A stretch of DNA of 64,000 bases from Selaginella moellendorffii (lineage: Eukaryota; Streptophyta; Lycopodiopsida; Selaginellales; Selaginellaceae), in the NCBI RefSeq assembly GCF_000143415.4, contig NW_003314426.1, positions 61,548-125,547 on the forward strand. The letters run 5' to 3'. Shown in pieces: positions 45,050 to 55,612 of this stretch. A program made the translations under genes and the position numbers. The notes under the pieces were generated by a model, which was not told the origin of the DNA, made no database searches, and saw nothing but the letters and a program-made list of their open reading frames with translations. Within the stretch, counting starts at the first letter, position 1, and every line of letters starts with the position of its first letter.

Positions 45050-46881
45050 TCAGGGTTCTCTTGAAAATGGGCCGGGATCTGGAGGAACATCAGGAGGAGG
45101 CATCGGTGGATCTGTAGGTGGTATTAACTCCTCCTGATCCCTTTGTACGAAGCATTTCAGCCACTGCACATGCACAATCTCTGGAGGATCGGCCTGCTGA
45201 ACGTCATGCCGAACCTCATAAACTTGTGGTCCAACTTGCCGTAACACCCGATACGGTCCTTTCCATTGCGCAAGAAGCCCCTTAGATAAACCACGTACCG
45301 TAAGATGGGGAAAACGGACTAACACCAAATCATCCACTTTGTACTCCGTAGGTGGACGATGATGGGAGTTGTAGCACCGTTGTTGTCCCACTTGTACGCG
45401 GCCTAAGTGTTCGGCAGACTCTGCTCGAACAAGTGGAAGAATGCTCGTCAAATACTGATCCCATGATCTAGCATCGGCAGCTCGTGGCAATCGCAAAGGT
45501 AAACCCAGCTCCGTTGGTAATATTGGATCATGACCATATAGAAGTTTATATGGTGAAGCACCAACAAAACTCTGCACCTCTGTAATATATGCATACCGAA
45601 GAGACGGCAAATAACCATCCCAATCCAAATGCTGAAAATTCACATACTTCGCAATCATCCCTTTGAATGTCCGAACAAGCCATTCCACCAGACCGTCTGA
45701 TTGTGGATGATAAGCACTCGTGAAAGTGTGGCATATCCCCAATCGAGACGTCAAAACATGAAATGCCTCAGCCATAAATGTGGGACCATTATCCGAAAGA
45801 ATCCGCTCTGGACAAGAATGCTGGAACACCACTCGATTGAGGAGGAAGTATCCAACAGCAATTGCAGAGGCGCTAGCAAGAGCACCAACTTCCACCCAAC
45901 GAGTCAAGCAGTCAGAAGCAATAATAACATACCCATTGCCAGCAGTCGACCGTGGAAAAGGTCCCATAAGATCAAATGCCACTAACTCAAACGGACGGGA
46001 AACTGCAATTAACTCCAACCATCCTTCCGTAGCACGAGGGGGAGTATTACGAGCTTGGCACCAAACGCAGCTACGCACATACCAGATAATATCATGTCGC
46101 ATCTCCGGCCAATAGGAAGACCTACGCAGCTTCTCGGTGACACGACGGTGTCCCATATGCCCACCAAGAATAGGAGAATCATGGTAGGCATGGAGAAACC
46201 GCGGAATAAACACCGAAGGCACCACCAGCCGTAAATGATCATCAGGATCCGTCCCCACAAAATAAAAAAGGCCATCTTCAAGACGATATTGAGAATGTAA
46301 ATGCCAGAAAGGCAAGTCATCAGCAAGTGATGCAGGATTTTCAAACCCATCTCGAAGCCTTCGAATCCACAGCTCAATCTTTTGAGCCTCGCGAACCTCA
46401 TCAAGAGAAGGTAGATCTTGCTCTGCGCCCTATGGACACTGAACGTCAAGGATAGCAACCGCCGACGGCACAGAATCCTCATCTAGAAAATCCACAGATG
46501 CTGGAACAATAGGTTGGTCAGAAACATGAGAAGTGAGTGGAGAAGGAAGAGGAGCTCGAGAAAGGGCATCAGCATCAGCCATAGAACTCCGTGGGCGATG
46601 AACAACATTAAAATCATATATCTGAAGCTTCACAGCCCATCGAGCCGTACAACCAACCAGGTTCTTTCGCTTCAATAATGAAGTAACAGCAGCATGTTCA
46701 CCTTCAAGTAACGTCCGAGAACCATGTAGATATGCATGAAGTTTCTCGAAACCCCAGACTGCTGCTAAACACTCCTTCTCCGTCGTGGAGTAGTTCATCT
46801 CCGCTGGTTGTAATGTACAGCTTATGTATGCAATGGGATGGCACTAACCAGGCACACTTGAGCTCTCTTGCATCAACACAC
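45050..46881 (-). pseudogene. G2 pol, 3' part: RNase H end, linker, integrase
   Basis: RNase H end and tether at 46798-46430 (NYSTTEKECLAAVW), then a TAG near 46433, then integrase in one 421-codon frame (46315-45050): zinc region (GHMGHRRVTEKL...CVWCQARN), core AFDLMGPF, ILSDNGPTF and DGLVEWLVRTFK (D, D, E positions), and a C-terminal domain with VDDLVLVRFPHLT and WKGPYRVLRQ. It ends with a Pro-rich tail and no chromodomain, unlike G1 and G3. Confidence 0.88.
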
Positions 46882-47164
46882 TGTAAGCCACAAATTTTTC
46901 CTTTCCAATTTGCCAGCTTACCTCGCCTATCCGTCCAACACCGCCTTGGCTTTTGCTAAGTTCCCTTGCCAAGGTTCTCGCCTATGGTACCAGCTCCTAC
47001 TTGGTCTCAGCTACTCACTGCACGAGCAACGGAGGGTTAGCCACCATCCACGGATTCCCAAATCACTCCCAATCCCCCTCCCCGGGTTAGACTGGACTTA
47101 AGGTTCGGCTACACTCCCCGCAAGCACAAGCAGCCAAGCACACCAAGCTTCCAGGTTCCTAACA
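46882..47164 (-). repeat. G3 3' LTR
   Basis: TGTAAGCCAC ... CCTAACA; partner 53264-53546. Confidence 0.94.
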
Positions 47165-48431
47165 TCCTTTGGTACCACAAGACTTGATCATGGGACCCTC
47201 TAAATCCCAAGTCTTGAGTGCAACACTTGCTTCGGGACGCCGGGGCGAAACACCGTGGCCTAGCGGCCCGGTATGGGTACCTCTCGCCCCCCACTTCCAT
47301 CCCGAAGGAAGGCCCAAGCCCCTAGGAAGGGCGAGGACCAATGAGCCGCATGGTACTCAAGTGGGGCACCACTCCACTTGAGCCGGGAGCACCGCAATCG
47401 GTTTCCCTTTCGGGAGTGGGAGCTACTCTTGAGCACTTCCTTGGATGGCCCCTCCGGCACCAACCAAGTCCATGCTCACTCCCACCCAAGGCCCCTCGGT
47501 CCCAGTCCCAACCTCAAGTCAGTTTGGGAGCCCCACTGGAGAGTCCCTTCTAAACTGGTTCCTGGACCTCACTATCCCTACTATACTTTTGGAACCCTCT
47601 GCAGCCCCCCCCCCCCTGGGAGACGCACGCTTTGGGCTTTCACCCCTTGACCCGTATTAGTATTTGGACTTAGTCTCTGGCTCGATCTCAGACCCGATTT
47701 CGGATCCGACTTCGGATTCGGGTTCGGACTCGATCTCGGACTCGATCTCGGACCCGATCTCGGACCCGACCTCGGACTCGACCTCGGACTCGGTCTCGGA
47801 CCCGATTTCGGATCTCGGACTCCGTCTCGAACTCGGTCTCGAACTCGGACTCGAACTCGGTCCCCGAGTCGGTCTCGGACTCGATTCCGGACTCGATCTT
47901 GAACTCGGTCCTAGAGTCGGTCTTGGACTCGATCTTCGACTTGGTCCCATCCGATGAACTCTTTGTCATTTTGGTCATGCTTTCGGGGTTCCTTTAGCCT
48001 ACGACACCTCGGCAAGTTGGTTCCTTACAACTCCACCACCCATAGAAGAAGTTCGATGCCCACATCGAACGTCTCGTTTTATCCTACGACTTGTTGATCA
48101 TGTCTCCGGGGGCATCCCCCCAGTTAGCGGTGTGCCTAAGTTAGCCTCCCCGGCCAAGAGCCCATGACAACGGAATATAGGTGTCCCTTTACTCCTCACC
48201 TCACCACGCCCTAGTATAGGGTCGGGACTTGAACCCAGCCTTGCTTTACTAGGGGGTTGGGACTCGAACCCAACCTCCGTAGAATACGTCTACGGATTCG
48301 ACATCCCCGCAGGGAGTCGGGCGTAGCTCCCTACGCCTGGTCGACCTAGCTAACCCATGCTAATTAGCTTACCTTCAGCGCGCCTTCGGGTCCCAACATA
48401 TGCCATTGCTCAACTTCTCAAATTGATACTT
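47165..48431. other. G3 3' untranslated region with poly-C and 12-bp minisatellite
   Basis: No gene. 47605-47618 is a C run, followed by CTTTGGGCTTTCACCC and a roughly 250-bp array (47680-47940) of 12-base units like GATCTCGGACTC. The same ordered set (poly-G/C, CTTTGGGCTTTCACCC, 12-bp array) occurs inverted in the solo LTR at 54125-54720, so part of this region may be LTR-derived. Long frames here are repeat artefacts. Confidence 0.75.
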
Positions 48432-48813
48432 TTAATTGAACTTTGCATAAGTACATAGAGTTCTGCCATGCAGAAATTCCTCCACTAGATCTCGCGCGTT
48501 CGCTAGGTTCTCCTCCGGTTCCCATGTTGCTTCGCAGTGTGGAAATTCTTTCCACTTCACATGGAACTCTCTCACCTCGCGTCCGTGTCGCTTGCTCTTG
48601 CGCGCATTGAGGATGGCCTCGACTTCGTATTCCTCCTCCCCTTGGATAACCTCAGGTAAAGGTCTTACTTGGTCCTTGCGAAGCGGATCCTCAAAATACG
48701 GCTTGAGTAAGTTCACGTGGAACACGGGATGCATCTTCCCCATCTCTCGAGGAAGTCGGAGACGGTAAGCCACTTTACCGATTCGAGCCTCAATCTCGTA
48801 AGGCCCCGCGAAC
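48432..48813 (-). CDS. G3 pol 3' exon: integrase C-terminus and chromodomain
   Basis: After the intron acceptor at 48814: RFAGPYEIEARIGKVAYRLRLP, MHPVFHVNLLKPY, then chromodomain EYEVEAILNARKSKRHGREVREFHVKWK and TWEPEENL. Stop at 48432. The chromodomain probably directs integration to modified histones, as in other chromoviruses. Confidence 0.88.
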
Positions 48814-48865
48814 CTGCTTAAGGAACTCAAGATCAATTCATTTACAGGAATACATGCATTTTTAC
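48814..48865 (-). other. 52-bp intron-like sequence in G3 pol
   Basis: On minus: CAAAG/GTAAAA ... TTAAGCAG/GTTCG. Removing it joins KLTQ-R-FAGPYEI exactly, with no stop or frame change. Retained, it brings a stop (TAA) and shifts the frame. Confidence 0.85.
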
Positions 48866-49283
48866 CTTTGGGTCAACTTCCGGCTGATCCCACTTGGTAG
48901 CCTGAGGTTCTTGGTGTTCAGCCACACCTTCTCCCCAGCTTGGAACTCCACATCTCGACGCTTTTGGTTCGCGTACTTAGTTTGCCTTTGTTGAGCCCGT
49001 TCCAAGGAATCCCTCACTAGATTCCAAATGTTGAGTCTTTCCGCCGTGAATGCCTCCACTGCGGGTAACTCTCCATGATACTCGGCCACGCCGAGTTCCA
49101 CAGGACCTTCAATAGCTCGCCCATTGATGACTTCCCATGGACTCACCCCGATGCTCGAATGTGGTGAGTTGTTATAACACATTTCCGCAAGTCCCAAATG
49201 ACTTACCCAGTTGGTCTGGTCTCCCGAGACATAGCATCGCAAATAATCCTCCAGCTGCCTATTCACCCTTTCCGTTTGTCCGT
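48866..49283 (-). CDS. G3 integrase, exon between the two introns
   Basis: From DGQTERVNRQLEDYLRC through MCYNNSPHSSIGVSPWEV to FQAGEKVWLNTKNLRLP. It carries the catalytic Glu (GQTER) of the DDE triad. Bounded on both sides by GT-AG sequences. Confidence 0.88.
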
Positions 49284-49330
49284 CTGTCAAGAAGTGTTAG
49301 TGCCATCAATCTTGACTCAATACCCATTAC
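49284..49330 (-). other. 47-bp intron-like sequence in G3 integrase
   Basis: On minus: ACTG/GTAATG ... CACTAACAC ... TTGACAG/ACGG. Donor, a consensus-like branch site (CTAAC) and acceptor are all present. Removal restores HPQT-D-GQTERVN exactly, between the second Asp and the Glu of the integrase active site. It contains an in-frame stop if retained. Confidence 0.9.
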
Positions 49331-52300
49331 CAGTCTGTGGGTGATAGGCCGTGCTGAATTTCAACTTGGTGCGATACTGTTCTAGGAGTGTCCTCCAGAA
49401 CCTACTGGTGAAGATCTTATCTCGATCTGAGATAATCTCTTCCGGCCTTCCCCGCACTCAAACCACTTGTTCGAAGAACAGCTTCGCCACACCTTCCGCA
49501 TCCACATCCGTTGTGGTGGGTATGAAATGTGCCATCTTTGAAAATCGGTCTACCACCACGAATATCGCATCGAACCCCTCGCTTGGGGGTAGTCCCGTGA
49601 TGAAGTCCATCGTGAGACATTTCCACGGACGATCTGGAATGGGGATGCTTTGCAACAAGCCCCCACTAGCCTTCGTCACGGCTTTGACCTGCTGATATGT
49701 TGGACATGTCTTTACATAGTCTTGGACGTCCTTAGCCATATCTGGCCAGTGATACTTCCTTTTGAGTAAGCCCATCGTCTTGGGCACTCCGCCGTGTCCC
49801 GCGAGAGGTCCGTCATGACACTCTTCCAAGGCTACCTTCCTTAGTTCCCCTTCTGGAACATACACCCTCGTTTGCTTGTAATATATGAGTCCGTTGCGTT
49901 CCGCATAGCCCGTTTTCTCTTCCGTTGGCAGCTCACCTCTCTGGTGAGCTTCCCGCGCCTCCAGATTCCTCAGCAACACTTCTTGTGCTAGACCATCACT
50001 CTCGTATGCGGTCCGCACATCGTCCCAAAAGGTTGCTGTCGCGCTAGATATCGCCAACTTCAAGCTCGCTTTTTGACTTAGCGCATCTGCCACGATGTTG
50101 CTCTTCCCAGGCTTGTACAGGATCTCGCAATCAAACTCGGCCAAAGCATTGGCCCACCGACCTTGTTTTCCCCTTAGGTCGGGCTGTGACAAGAAGTGTT
50201 TCGTTACCACATTGTCCGTGTAAACCTTGAAGTGTCTCCCAAGGTAGTGTCGCCACTCCTTGAGCGCCTTGACCACCGCAAACAATTCCTTCTCGTGGGC
50301 AGGCCACTTCCGTTGAGCCTTGTCCAGCTTCTTCGAGAAGAACGCTACTGGATGGTTGTCTTGCTTCAAAACTGCGCCCAACGCAAAGTCCGAAGCATCC
50401 GTGTCTACCTCAAAGTCCTTACCAAAGTCTGGTAATGCCAACACGGGAGCCTTCCTCAACTTCCCTTTGAGGTGGACGAATGCCGCCTCGCATTCCGCTG
50501 TCCATACCATCTTCCCTTTTCCTGTTTGGTCCGTTAAGGGCAGGGCTACTCTCGAATAGTGTCTGATAAACTTTCGATAGTAGTTGCATAGCCCCAGGAA
50601 CGCCCTCAACTCATGTACATTCGATGGTCGTTCCCATTCCTGGATCGCTTTGACCTTCTCCGGGTCCACCTTGAGCCCGTCCTGGCCCACCACATGCCCG
50701 AGAAACTTTACCTCTTGTTGAGCAAAGTCACATTTGCTCTCTTTAGCATACAGTTTGTGTTCCCTTAGTTTCTCAAACACCTTCGCCAAGTGTTCGGCAT
50801 GCTCCTCTAGCGTCTCGCTATAGATCAGGATGTCGTCAATATAGACGACCACGAAGCGATCCAGATAGGGTACAAAGATGTGGTTCATCAACGCCGAAAA
50901 CGTTGCCGGCGCATTGCACAGCCCAAAGGGCATCACCAAAAACTCAAAGCTCCCATACCTCGTTCGACAGGTTGTCTTCTCGACATCTTCCTCAGCTACC
51001 CTGATCTGGTAGTATCCTGACCTTAGGTCAATCCTCGAGAAGTATTTTGCCTTTCCCAACCTATCGAACAGGTCCTCGATCCTTGGCAAAGGGTACTTGT
51101 TCTTCTTGGTATACTTGTTGAGCAACCGGTAGTCTATGCACATGCGCATAGATCCATCTTTCTTTTTCACAAATAGCACCGGCGCCCCATATGGCGACTT
51201 GCTCAACCTAACATACCCTTTGTCCACCAACTCCTCTAGTTGGCTCTTGAGCTCCTTGAGTTCTTTTTCGTTCAATCGATAGGGTGGACGAACCACCGCC
51301 TCAGCACCCTCAACCAGCTCAATCTTATGTTCTATCGGTCGTGCGGGGGGCAACCCCGCCGGTAGCTCCTTCGGCATGGTATCCTGGAATTGGTCCAGCA
51401 CCTGCTGGATCACTAAAGGTACTTCTTCCGTTCTTGTCTTTTTGTCACTCTTCACCGAGAGTAAGCACAAAAAGGCTGCCTTAGTTCCTTTAGTGAGTTG
51501 TCCTCTCGTGGACACCAGGTTTAAGCATGACTCTTTGGCCTTGCTTTGCCCTACCTTTAGATCCTGGGCCTCCACCCTAGATCTTCTTCCTTGGGCATTC
51601 GCCAATACCACAAGGTTCCTACCTTGTCCATGTAGGGCTACCACGAACCGATTAAACCAATCCATTCCGAAGATCACGTCAAATCCCGCCATGTCCAAGA
51701 CGGTGAAATCCATGTCCACTTTCCATGTCCCCACTTCGACTCTCGCTTGTCGAAGTACCTCATCGGTGCTTTGGCTACCTTGAACAAACTCTATAGTCCT
51801 TGGTTCGCCTAGCCGCTGCACCGTTAGTCCGGCTTGCCGGACTATGTCTGCAGCCACAAAATTATCCGAAGCACCCGTGTCAATAAGGATCTTAACAAAG
51901 CTACCTCCGAGCTTCCCTCGGAGGGCTAGTAGATGTCGCGAATGACTCTCTACCAAAGTTGCTCGTGTAATGAGTAACTTTGAGTTAGGGACTGGATCAC
52001 ATACCTCAATTTGGACTTCACCCGACTTGATGGCCATATTGGCTCTGGCCTTCTTCGGGTAGGGACATTCCCTCGAGAAGTGTCCCGCTTCGCCGCAGTT
52101 GTAGCATACGTTGTTTCCCACGCTGCTATACGACTTGACCTTCTTATCCGTGGGTTTGTCTTTTTTCACTTGACTCCCCCACGTACTCGCTTGCTGGCCA
52201 CCGGATTTGCCTTTCCAGAACCCCGAGGACTCATTCTTAGAGAAACTCTTTTTGAATTTCCCCTTGCTATACGTTCCCCTTGGTTTGGCCCCTTTGCTAA

Positions 52301-53204
52301 ATGTGGATCCCGACCCCGTCGTGTTCCCCTTTCGCAGGTTATCGTTGAAATGCACCTTGATGGCCGCATCCAACGCTTCCTTGTAGTTGGTCGGGTTCCA
52401 CCGCATCACCTCACCGCGAGCCCAGGTTTGCAAACCTGATATGAAGGCATGGAACGCATCCATATCCCCCATGTCCGTGACAAGTATCCTCTTTGCCATG
52501 AACCCATTCACATATTCCTGGATGGTTCCAATCTGCTTCAGCCTACTCAGTTCATCTCTCAAATGCAGAGTGGCATTCGGAGGAATGTATGTTGCGCGGA
52601 TCCTCGCCTTCATCATGTCCCAAGTGGCCACTGGTCCTTCGTTGGCCTCCGTCGTTCTCCACCAAGACTTGGCATTATCTGCCAAGTATGGTTTTGCACA
52701 TGGGACCTTTTCCGAGCTCGGTAACCGCAACGCTCGGAAGTAGTCCTCCATATCGTAAAACCAATCCTCCACCACCTTATAGTCGTTCACTCCCTTGAAG
52801 ACCGGTGGGGGCTTTGGTTTGTACTTGGGAACTGCCTGAGGGACTGATTCTACTTCGGTCTGTTCGACCTTGTCTGGTTTTGCCTCAGTCCCGGCCGAAA
52901 GATCCGCACCTTCTGCGCTGCCAGCACCCGCAGTCTTTTTCTTTTTCTTCCGCCTCTCGTCACGCTTTAGCTTGCGTACGAGAGTTTCCAGCAGGGCATT
53001 GGTCTGTGCCAACTGTCCTTCTAACACGTCCAATCGAGCCTTGGACGACCGAACCTCGCCACCGGACTCCTGTTTGGAAGTTTCCTCACTAGAGTCCTCC
53101 TCATGCAAGGATTCTTCATCCATAGCCTCTTGTTCGACCGGAGGCTCCAGCTCCGGCGGAGGTTCCGTCTTCGCCTGGGTTCGCTTACGCCCTGCCCTTG
53201 CCAT
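49331..53204 (-). CDS. G3 gag-pol polyprotein, first exon (one internal TGA)
   Basis: ATG at 53204, open for 1,248 codons. Order: basic/acidic start, coiled stretch ([19 protein letters not shown]), gag ([16 protein letters not shown]), zinc knuckle [14 protein letters not shown] (about residue 370), protease [13 protein letters not shown] (about 440), [25 protein letters not shown] and [11 protein letters not shown] (660-810), RNase [14 protein letters not shown] (about 925), integrase zinc region ([10 protein letters not shown]...CPTYQ, second Cys of the pair replaced by Tyr), core MDFITGLP. A single TGA at 49458-49460 stops the frame; it then continues ([16 protein letters not shown]) to the intron at 49330. 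Otherwise full length. Confidence 0.92.
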
Positions 53205-53263
53205 CTCCCAGCAATCCGCCTCTATCCTTCGCTAGAACTGAGATAAAGGTTCCGATACCAAAT
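53205..53263 (-). other. G3 leader with PBS-like site
   Basis: 59 bp between 5' LTR and start codon. TTTGGTATCGGAACC on minus next to the LTR resembles the initiator-Met PBS TGGTATCAGAGC. Confidence 0.65.
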
Positions 53264-53546
53264 TGTAAGCCACAAATTTTTCCTTTCCAATTTGTCAGCT
53301 TACCTCGCCTATCCGTCCAACACCGCCTTGGCTTTTGCTAAGTTCCCTTGCCAAGGTTCTCGCCTATGGTACCAGCTCCTACTTGGTCTCAGCTACTCAC
53401 TGCACGAGCAACGGAGGGTTAGCCACCATCCACGGATTCCCAAATCACTCCCAATCCCCCTCCCCGGGTTAGACTGGACTTAAGGTTCGGCTACACTCCC
53501 CGCAAGCACAAGCAGCCAAGCACACCAAGCTTCCAGGTTCCTTACA
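53264..53546 (-). repeat. G3 5' LTR
   Basis: TGTAAGCCAC ... CCTTACA. Perfectly placed 5-bp target repeat follows. Confidence 0.94.
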
Positions 53547-53894
53547 CACACCTCCAAGACCAATGTTAGAAGCATCCACGCGCAAAATAAAAGGTCGAGT
53601 GTAGTCAAGATACGCCAAAACCGGAGGAGTTGTCAATAGCTCTTTGAGATCCACGAACGCTCGCTCACAATCCGAAGACCAGATGAAAGATGACGTGGAT
53701 GACTTCAGCAACGCTCGCAATAGTGTAGTGCGATCGGAAAGATGATCCACAAAACGACCAAGATACTGCACCTTACCCAAAAAGCACTACACATCATTCA
53801 CACACTTCGGAGTAGGGAACTTTAGAACAGCCACAAGTTTGTCAGGATCAACTTGCAAACCCTCACGAGAAATACGGTACCCAAGATAAGTTGT
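53547..53894 (-). pseudogene. G2 pol, RT/RNase H connection between nested insertions
   Basis: Encodes YLGYRISREGLQVDPDKL, VQYLGRFVDHL and LRVDASNIGLGG, the start of RNase H. It is cut on the left by G3 (target CACAC at 53547-53551) and on the right by the solo LTR. Confidence 0.88.
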
Positions 53895-54124
53895 TGTGAG
53901 ACACAAAATCCCTAGGCCCCAAAGTGGAGCTGGAAGGGCGCCACGTGGTAGTGGCCGAAGCGAAAGCCAAACGAGCATAACACGTTTGGACTAAAAGCTC
54001 CGACTTGAAAGGTTGAGAGCGGGAGTGGAACTCCCAACAAAGTGCTCGATGAATGAGCACAAAGCGAGCCATAAGTGAGGCTCCAAAAAGGGACCCAAAA
54101 AGGACCAACACATGACACGTGGAA

Positions 54125-54545
54125 GTGTCCGAGATGGAGTCTGAGGCGGACCCGAGTTGGAGTCCAAGATGGACCCGAAGTGGAGTCCGAGATGGACCCG
54201 AAGTGGAGTCCGAGATGGAGTCCGATATGGAGTCCGAGATGGACCCGAAGTGGAGTCCGATATGGAGTCCGATGTGGAGTCCGAGATGGAGTCCGAGATG
54301 GACCTGAAGTGGAGTCTGATATGGAGTCTGAGATGGACTCGAGATGGAGTCCGAGATGGAGTCCGAGATGGATCCGAGATGGAGTCCAAGATGGACCCGA
54401 GATGGACCCGAGATGGAGTCCGAGATGGACCCAAGATGGACTCGAGATGGAGTCCGAGATGGACCCGAGATGGAGTCCGAGATGGAGTCCGAGATGGAGT
54501 CTAAGATGGAGTCCAAGATGGACCCGAGATCGAGACCGAGGCCGA
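54125..54545 (+). repeat. 12-bp minisatellite GAGATGGAGTCC
   Basis: About 35 imperfect units alternating GAGATGGAGTCC and GAGATGGACCCG, fading into GAGACCGAG words. The period is divisible by three, which is why every frame is long; not coding in my view. Confidence 0.95.
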
Positions 54546-54649
54546 AGCCGAGACCGAGACCTAGTCCGAGTCTGAGTCCGAGTTCGAGCCCGAGTCCGAG
54601 TCCGAATACTAATACAGGCAGTTGGGTGAAAGCCCAAAGCGATCGTCCC

Positions 54650-54672
54650 CCAGGGGGGGGGGGGGGGGGGGC
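54650..54672 (+). repeat. Poly-G tract in solo LTR
   Basis: An uninterrupted G run of about 18, counterpart of the C run at 47605-47618 in G3. Confidence 0.95.
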
Positions 54673-55612
54673 CTTCCCGGGGTTCCCAAAATATAATAGG
54701 GAAAGTGTGGGGGTTTGAACCTTTTGGAGCCCGTTTGGCCCGGAAAGGCCAATTTGGCCCAGGAAGGCCAAATCCAGTGTTGGGTGATGAGCTGACCACT
54801 AGGAAGTCCAAGACTAGAGTGATCACGGAGCGACAAGCGGGGTAGCTTGGTGGAGTGTTCAAGAGCCGGCTCTAGTTCCCCCGGGAGATCGACTGGCCGA
54901 TGCTCCCAGTCCAAGTGTGGGTGGCACTACCTACTTGGATACCAAGCGTGGCTCAACGGAACCTCGCTCTAAGCCCATGGCTAAAGCACCCAAGGGTGGA
55001 AGGCGGGGAGAGTACCCAGGTGGGTCGCGTAAGGCCACGGTGTTCTGAAATATTGTCCCAAAGGCCCAGACTGTGGAAAGGAAGAGGAGCAGTCCTCTGG
55101 GGCAGTGACCAAGGACGAGGACCGTGGGACTTAGTGGTCGAGCCTGTGGGCCTCGATCTAGTGGCAGTGTTGGCAAACACGGCCAAGGGCAAATAGGGAC
55201 TTAGTGGGGACTGACAGAGGGATATTGGGGAAGGCTATTCCCCTTGTCGGTGGGCATCCTAAGGATGCTAAGGAGTGGATCTGAGATGACCACTCACGGA
55301 TGGTTTGCCTAGTCTTGGAGAGCCAAGATTGTGATGCAAGTGGTATTGGACTACCAGTGTGGCAAAGGTGATTGGGCATGGCCTTAACATAACAAGCTGC
55401 CATGTCGGTGGTACCTTTGAGTGTCGGTCATGGGATCGGACACATGGAGCACTTGGACCAAGTGCAAATGTTGAGTGGCATGGATGCCATTCTCGGGGCT
55501 AGCAAGTCCCAAGTCCTGAATTGGACTTATGAAGGTTGTGATTGAGACTCCTCCAAGTGGTCGGAGGTGTGGTTAAGTGACCAAAGTAGAATGGAAAATT
55601 TAGTCGCTTACA

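Larger units (their letters stand above)
46882..53546 (-). mobile_element. Gypsy G3, young chromovirus inserted in G2
   Basis: 283-bp LTRs (46882-47164, 53264-53546) differing by eye at only 2 sites, flanked by CACAC (46877-46881, 53547-53551). The uninterrupted sequence is seen in copy 1 near 17775. Minus orientation: PBS-like TGGTATCGGAACC next to the 5' LTR (resembling the complement of initiator Met tRNA), one gag-pol frame, two introns, a chromodomain, then a 1.2-kb 3' region with repeats. The least decayed element here. Confidence 0.95.
53895..55612 (-). mobile_element. Large solo LTR (1.7 kb) inside G2 RT
   Basis: Plus-strand ends TGTGAG...CTTACA, flanked by GTTGT (53890-53894) and GTTTT (55613-55617); copy 1 shows the uninterrupted site GTTGTGTCC near 18132. 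No coding domain, no internal direct repeats of the ends, hence a solo LTR rather than a full element. On minus it begins TGTAAGCGACTAAATTTTCC, similar to the G3 LTR start, so the families are probably related. It contains the 12-bp minisatellite and a G run. Confidence 0.78.

Noticed and set aside
47657-47978. Ser/Asp/Glu-rich frames on both strands
   Set aside because: Same artefact of a 12-bp minisatellite in the G3 3' region.
54075-54718. Long overlapping frames on both strands
   Set aside because: They come from a 12-bp repeat, which keeps every frame open; no start context, no domain.
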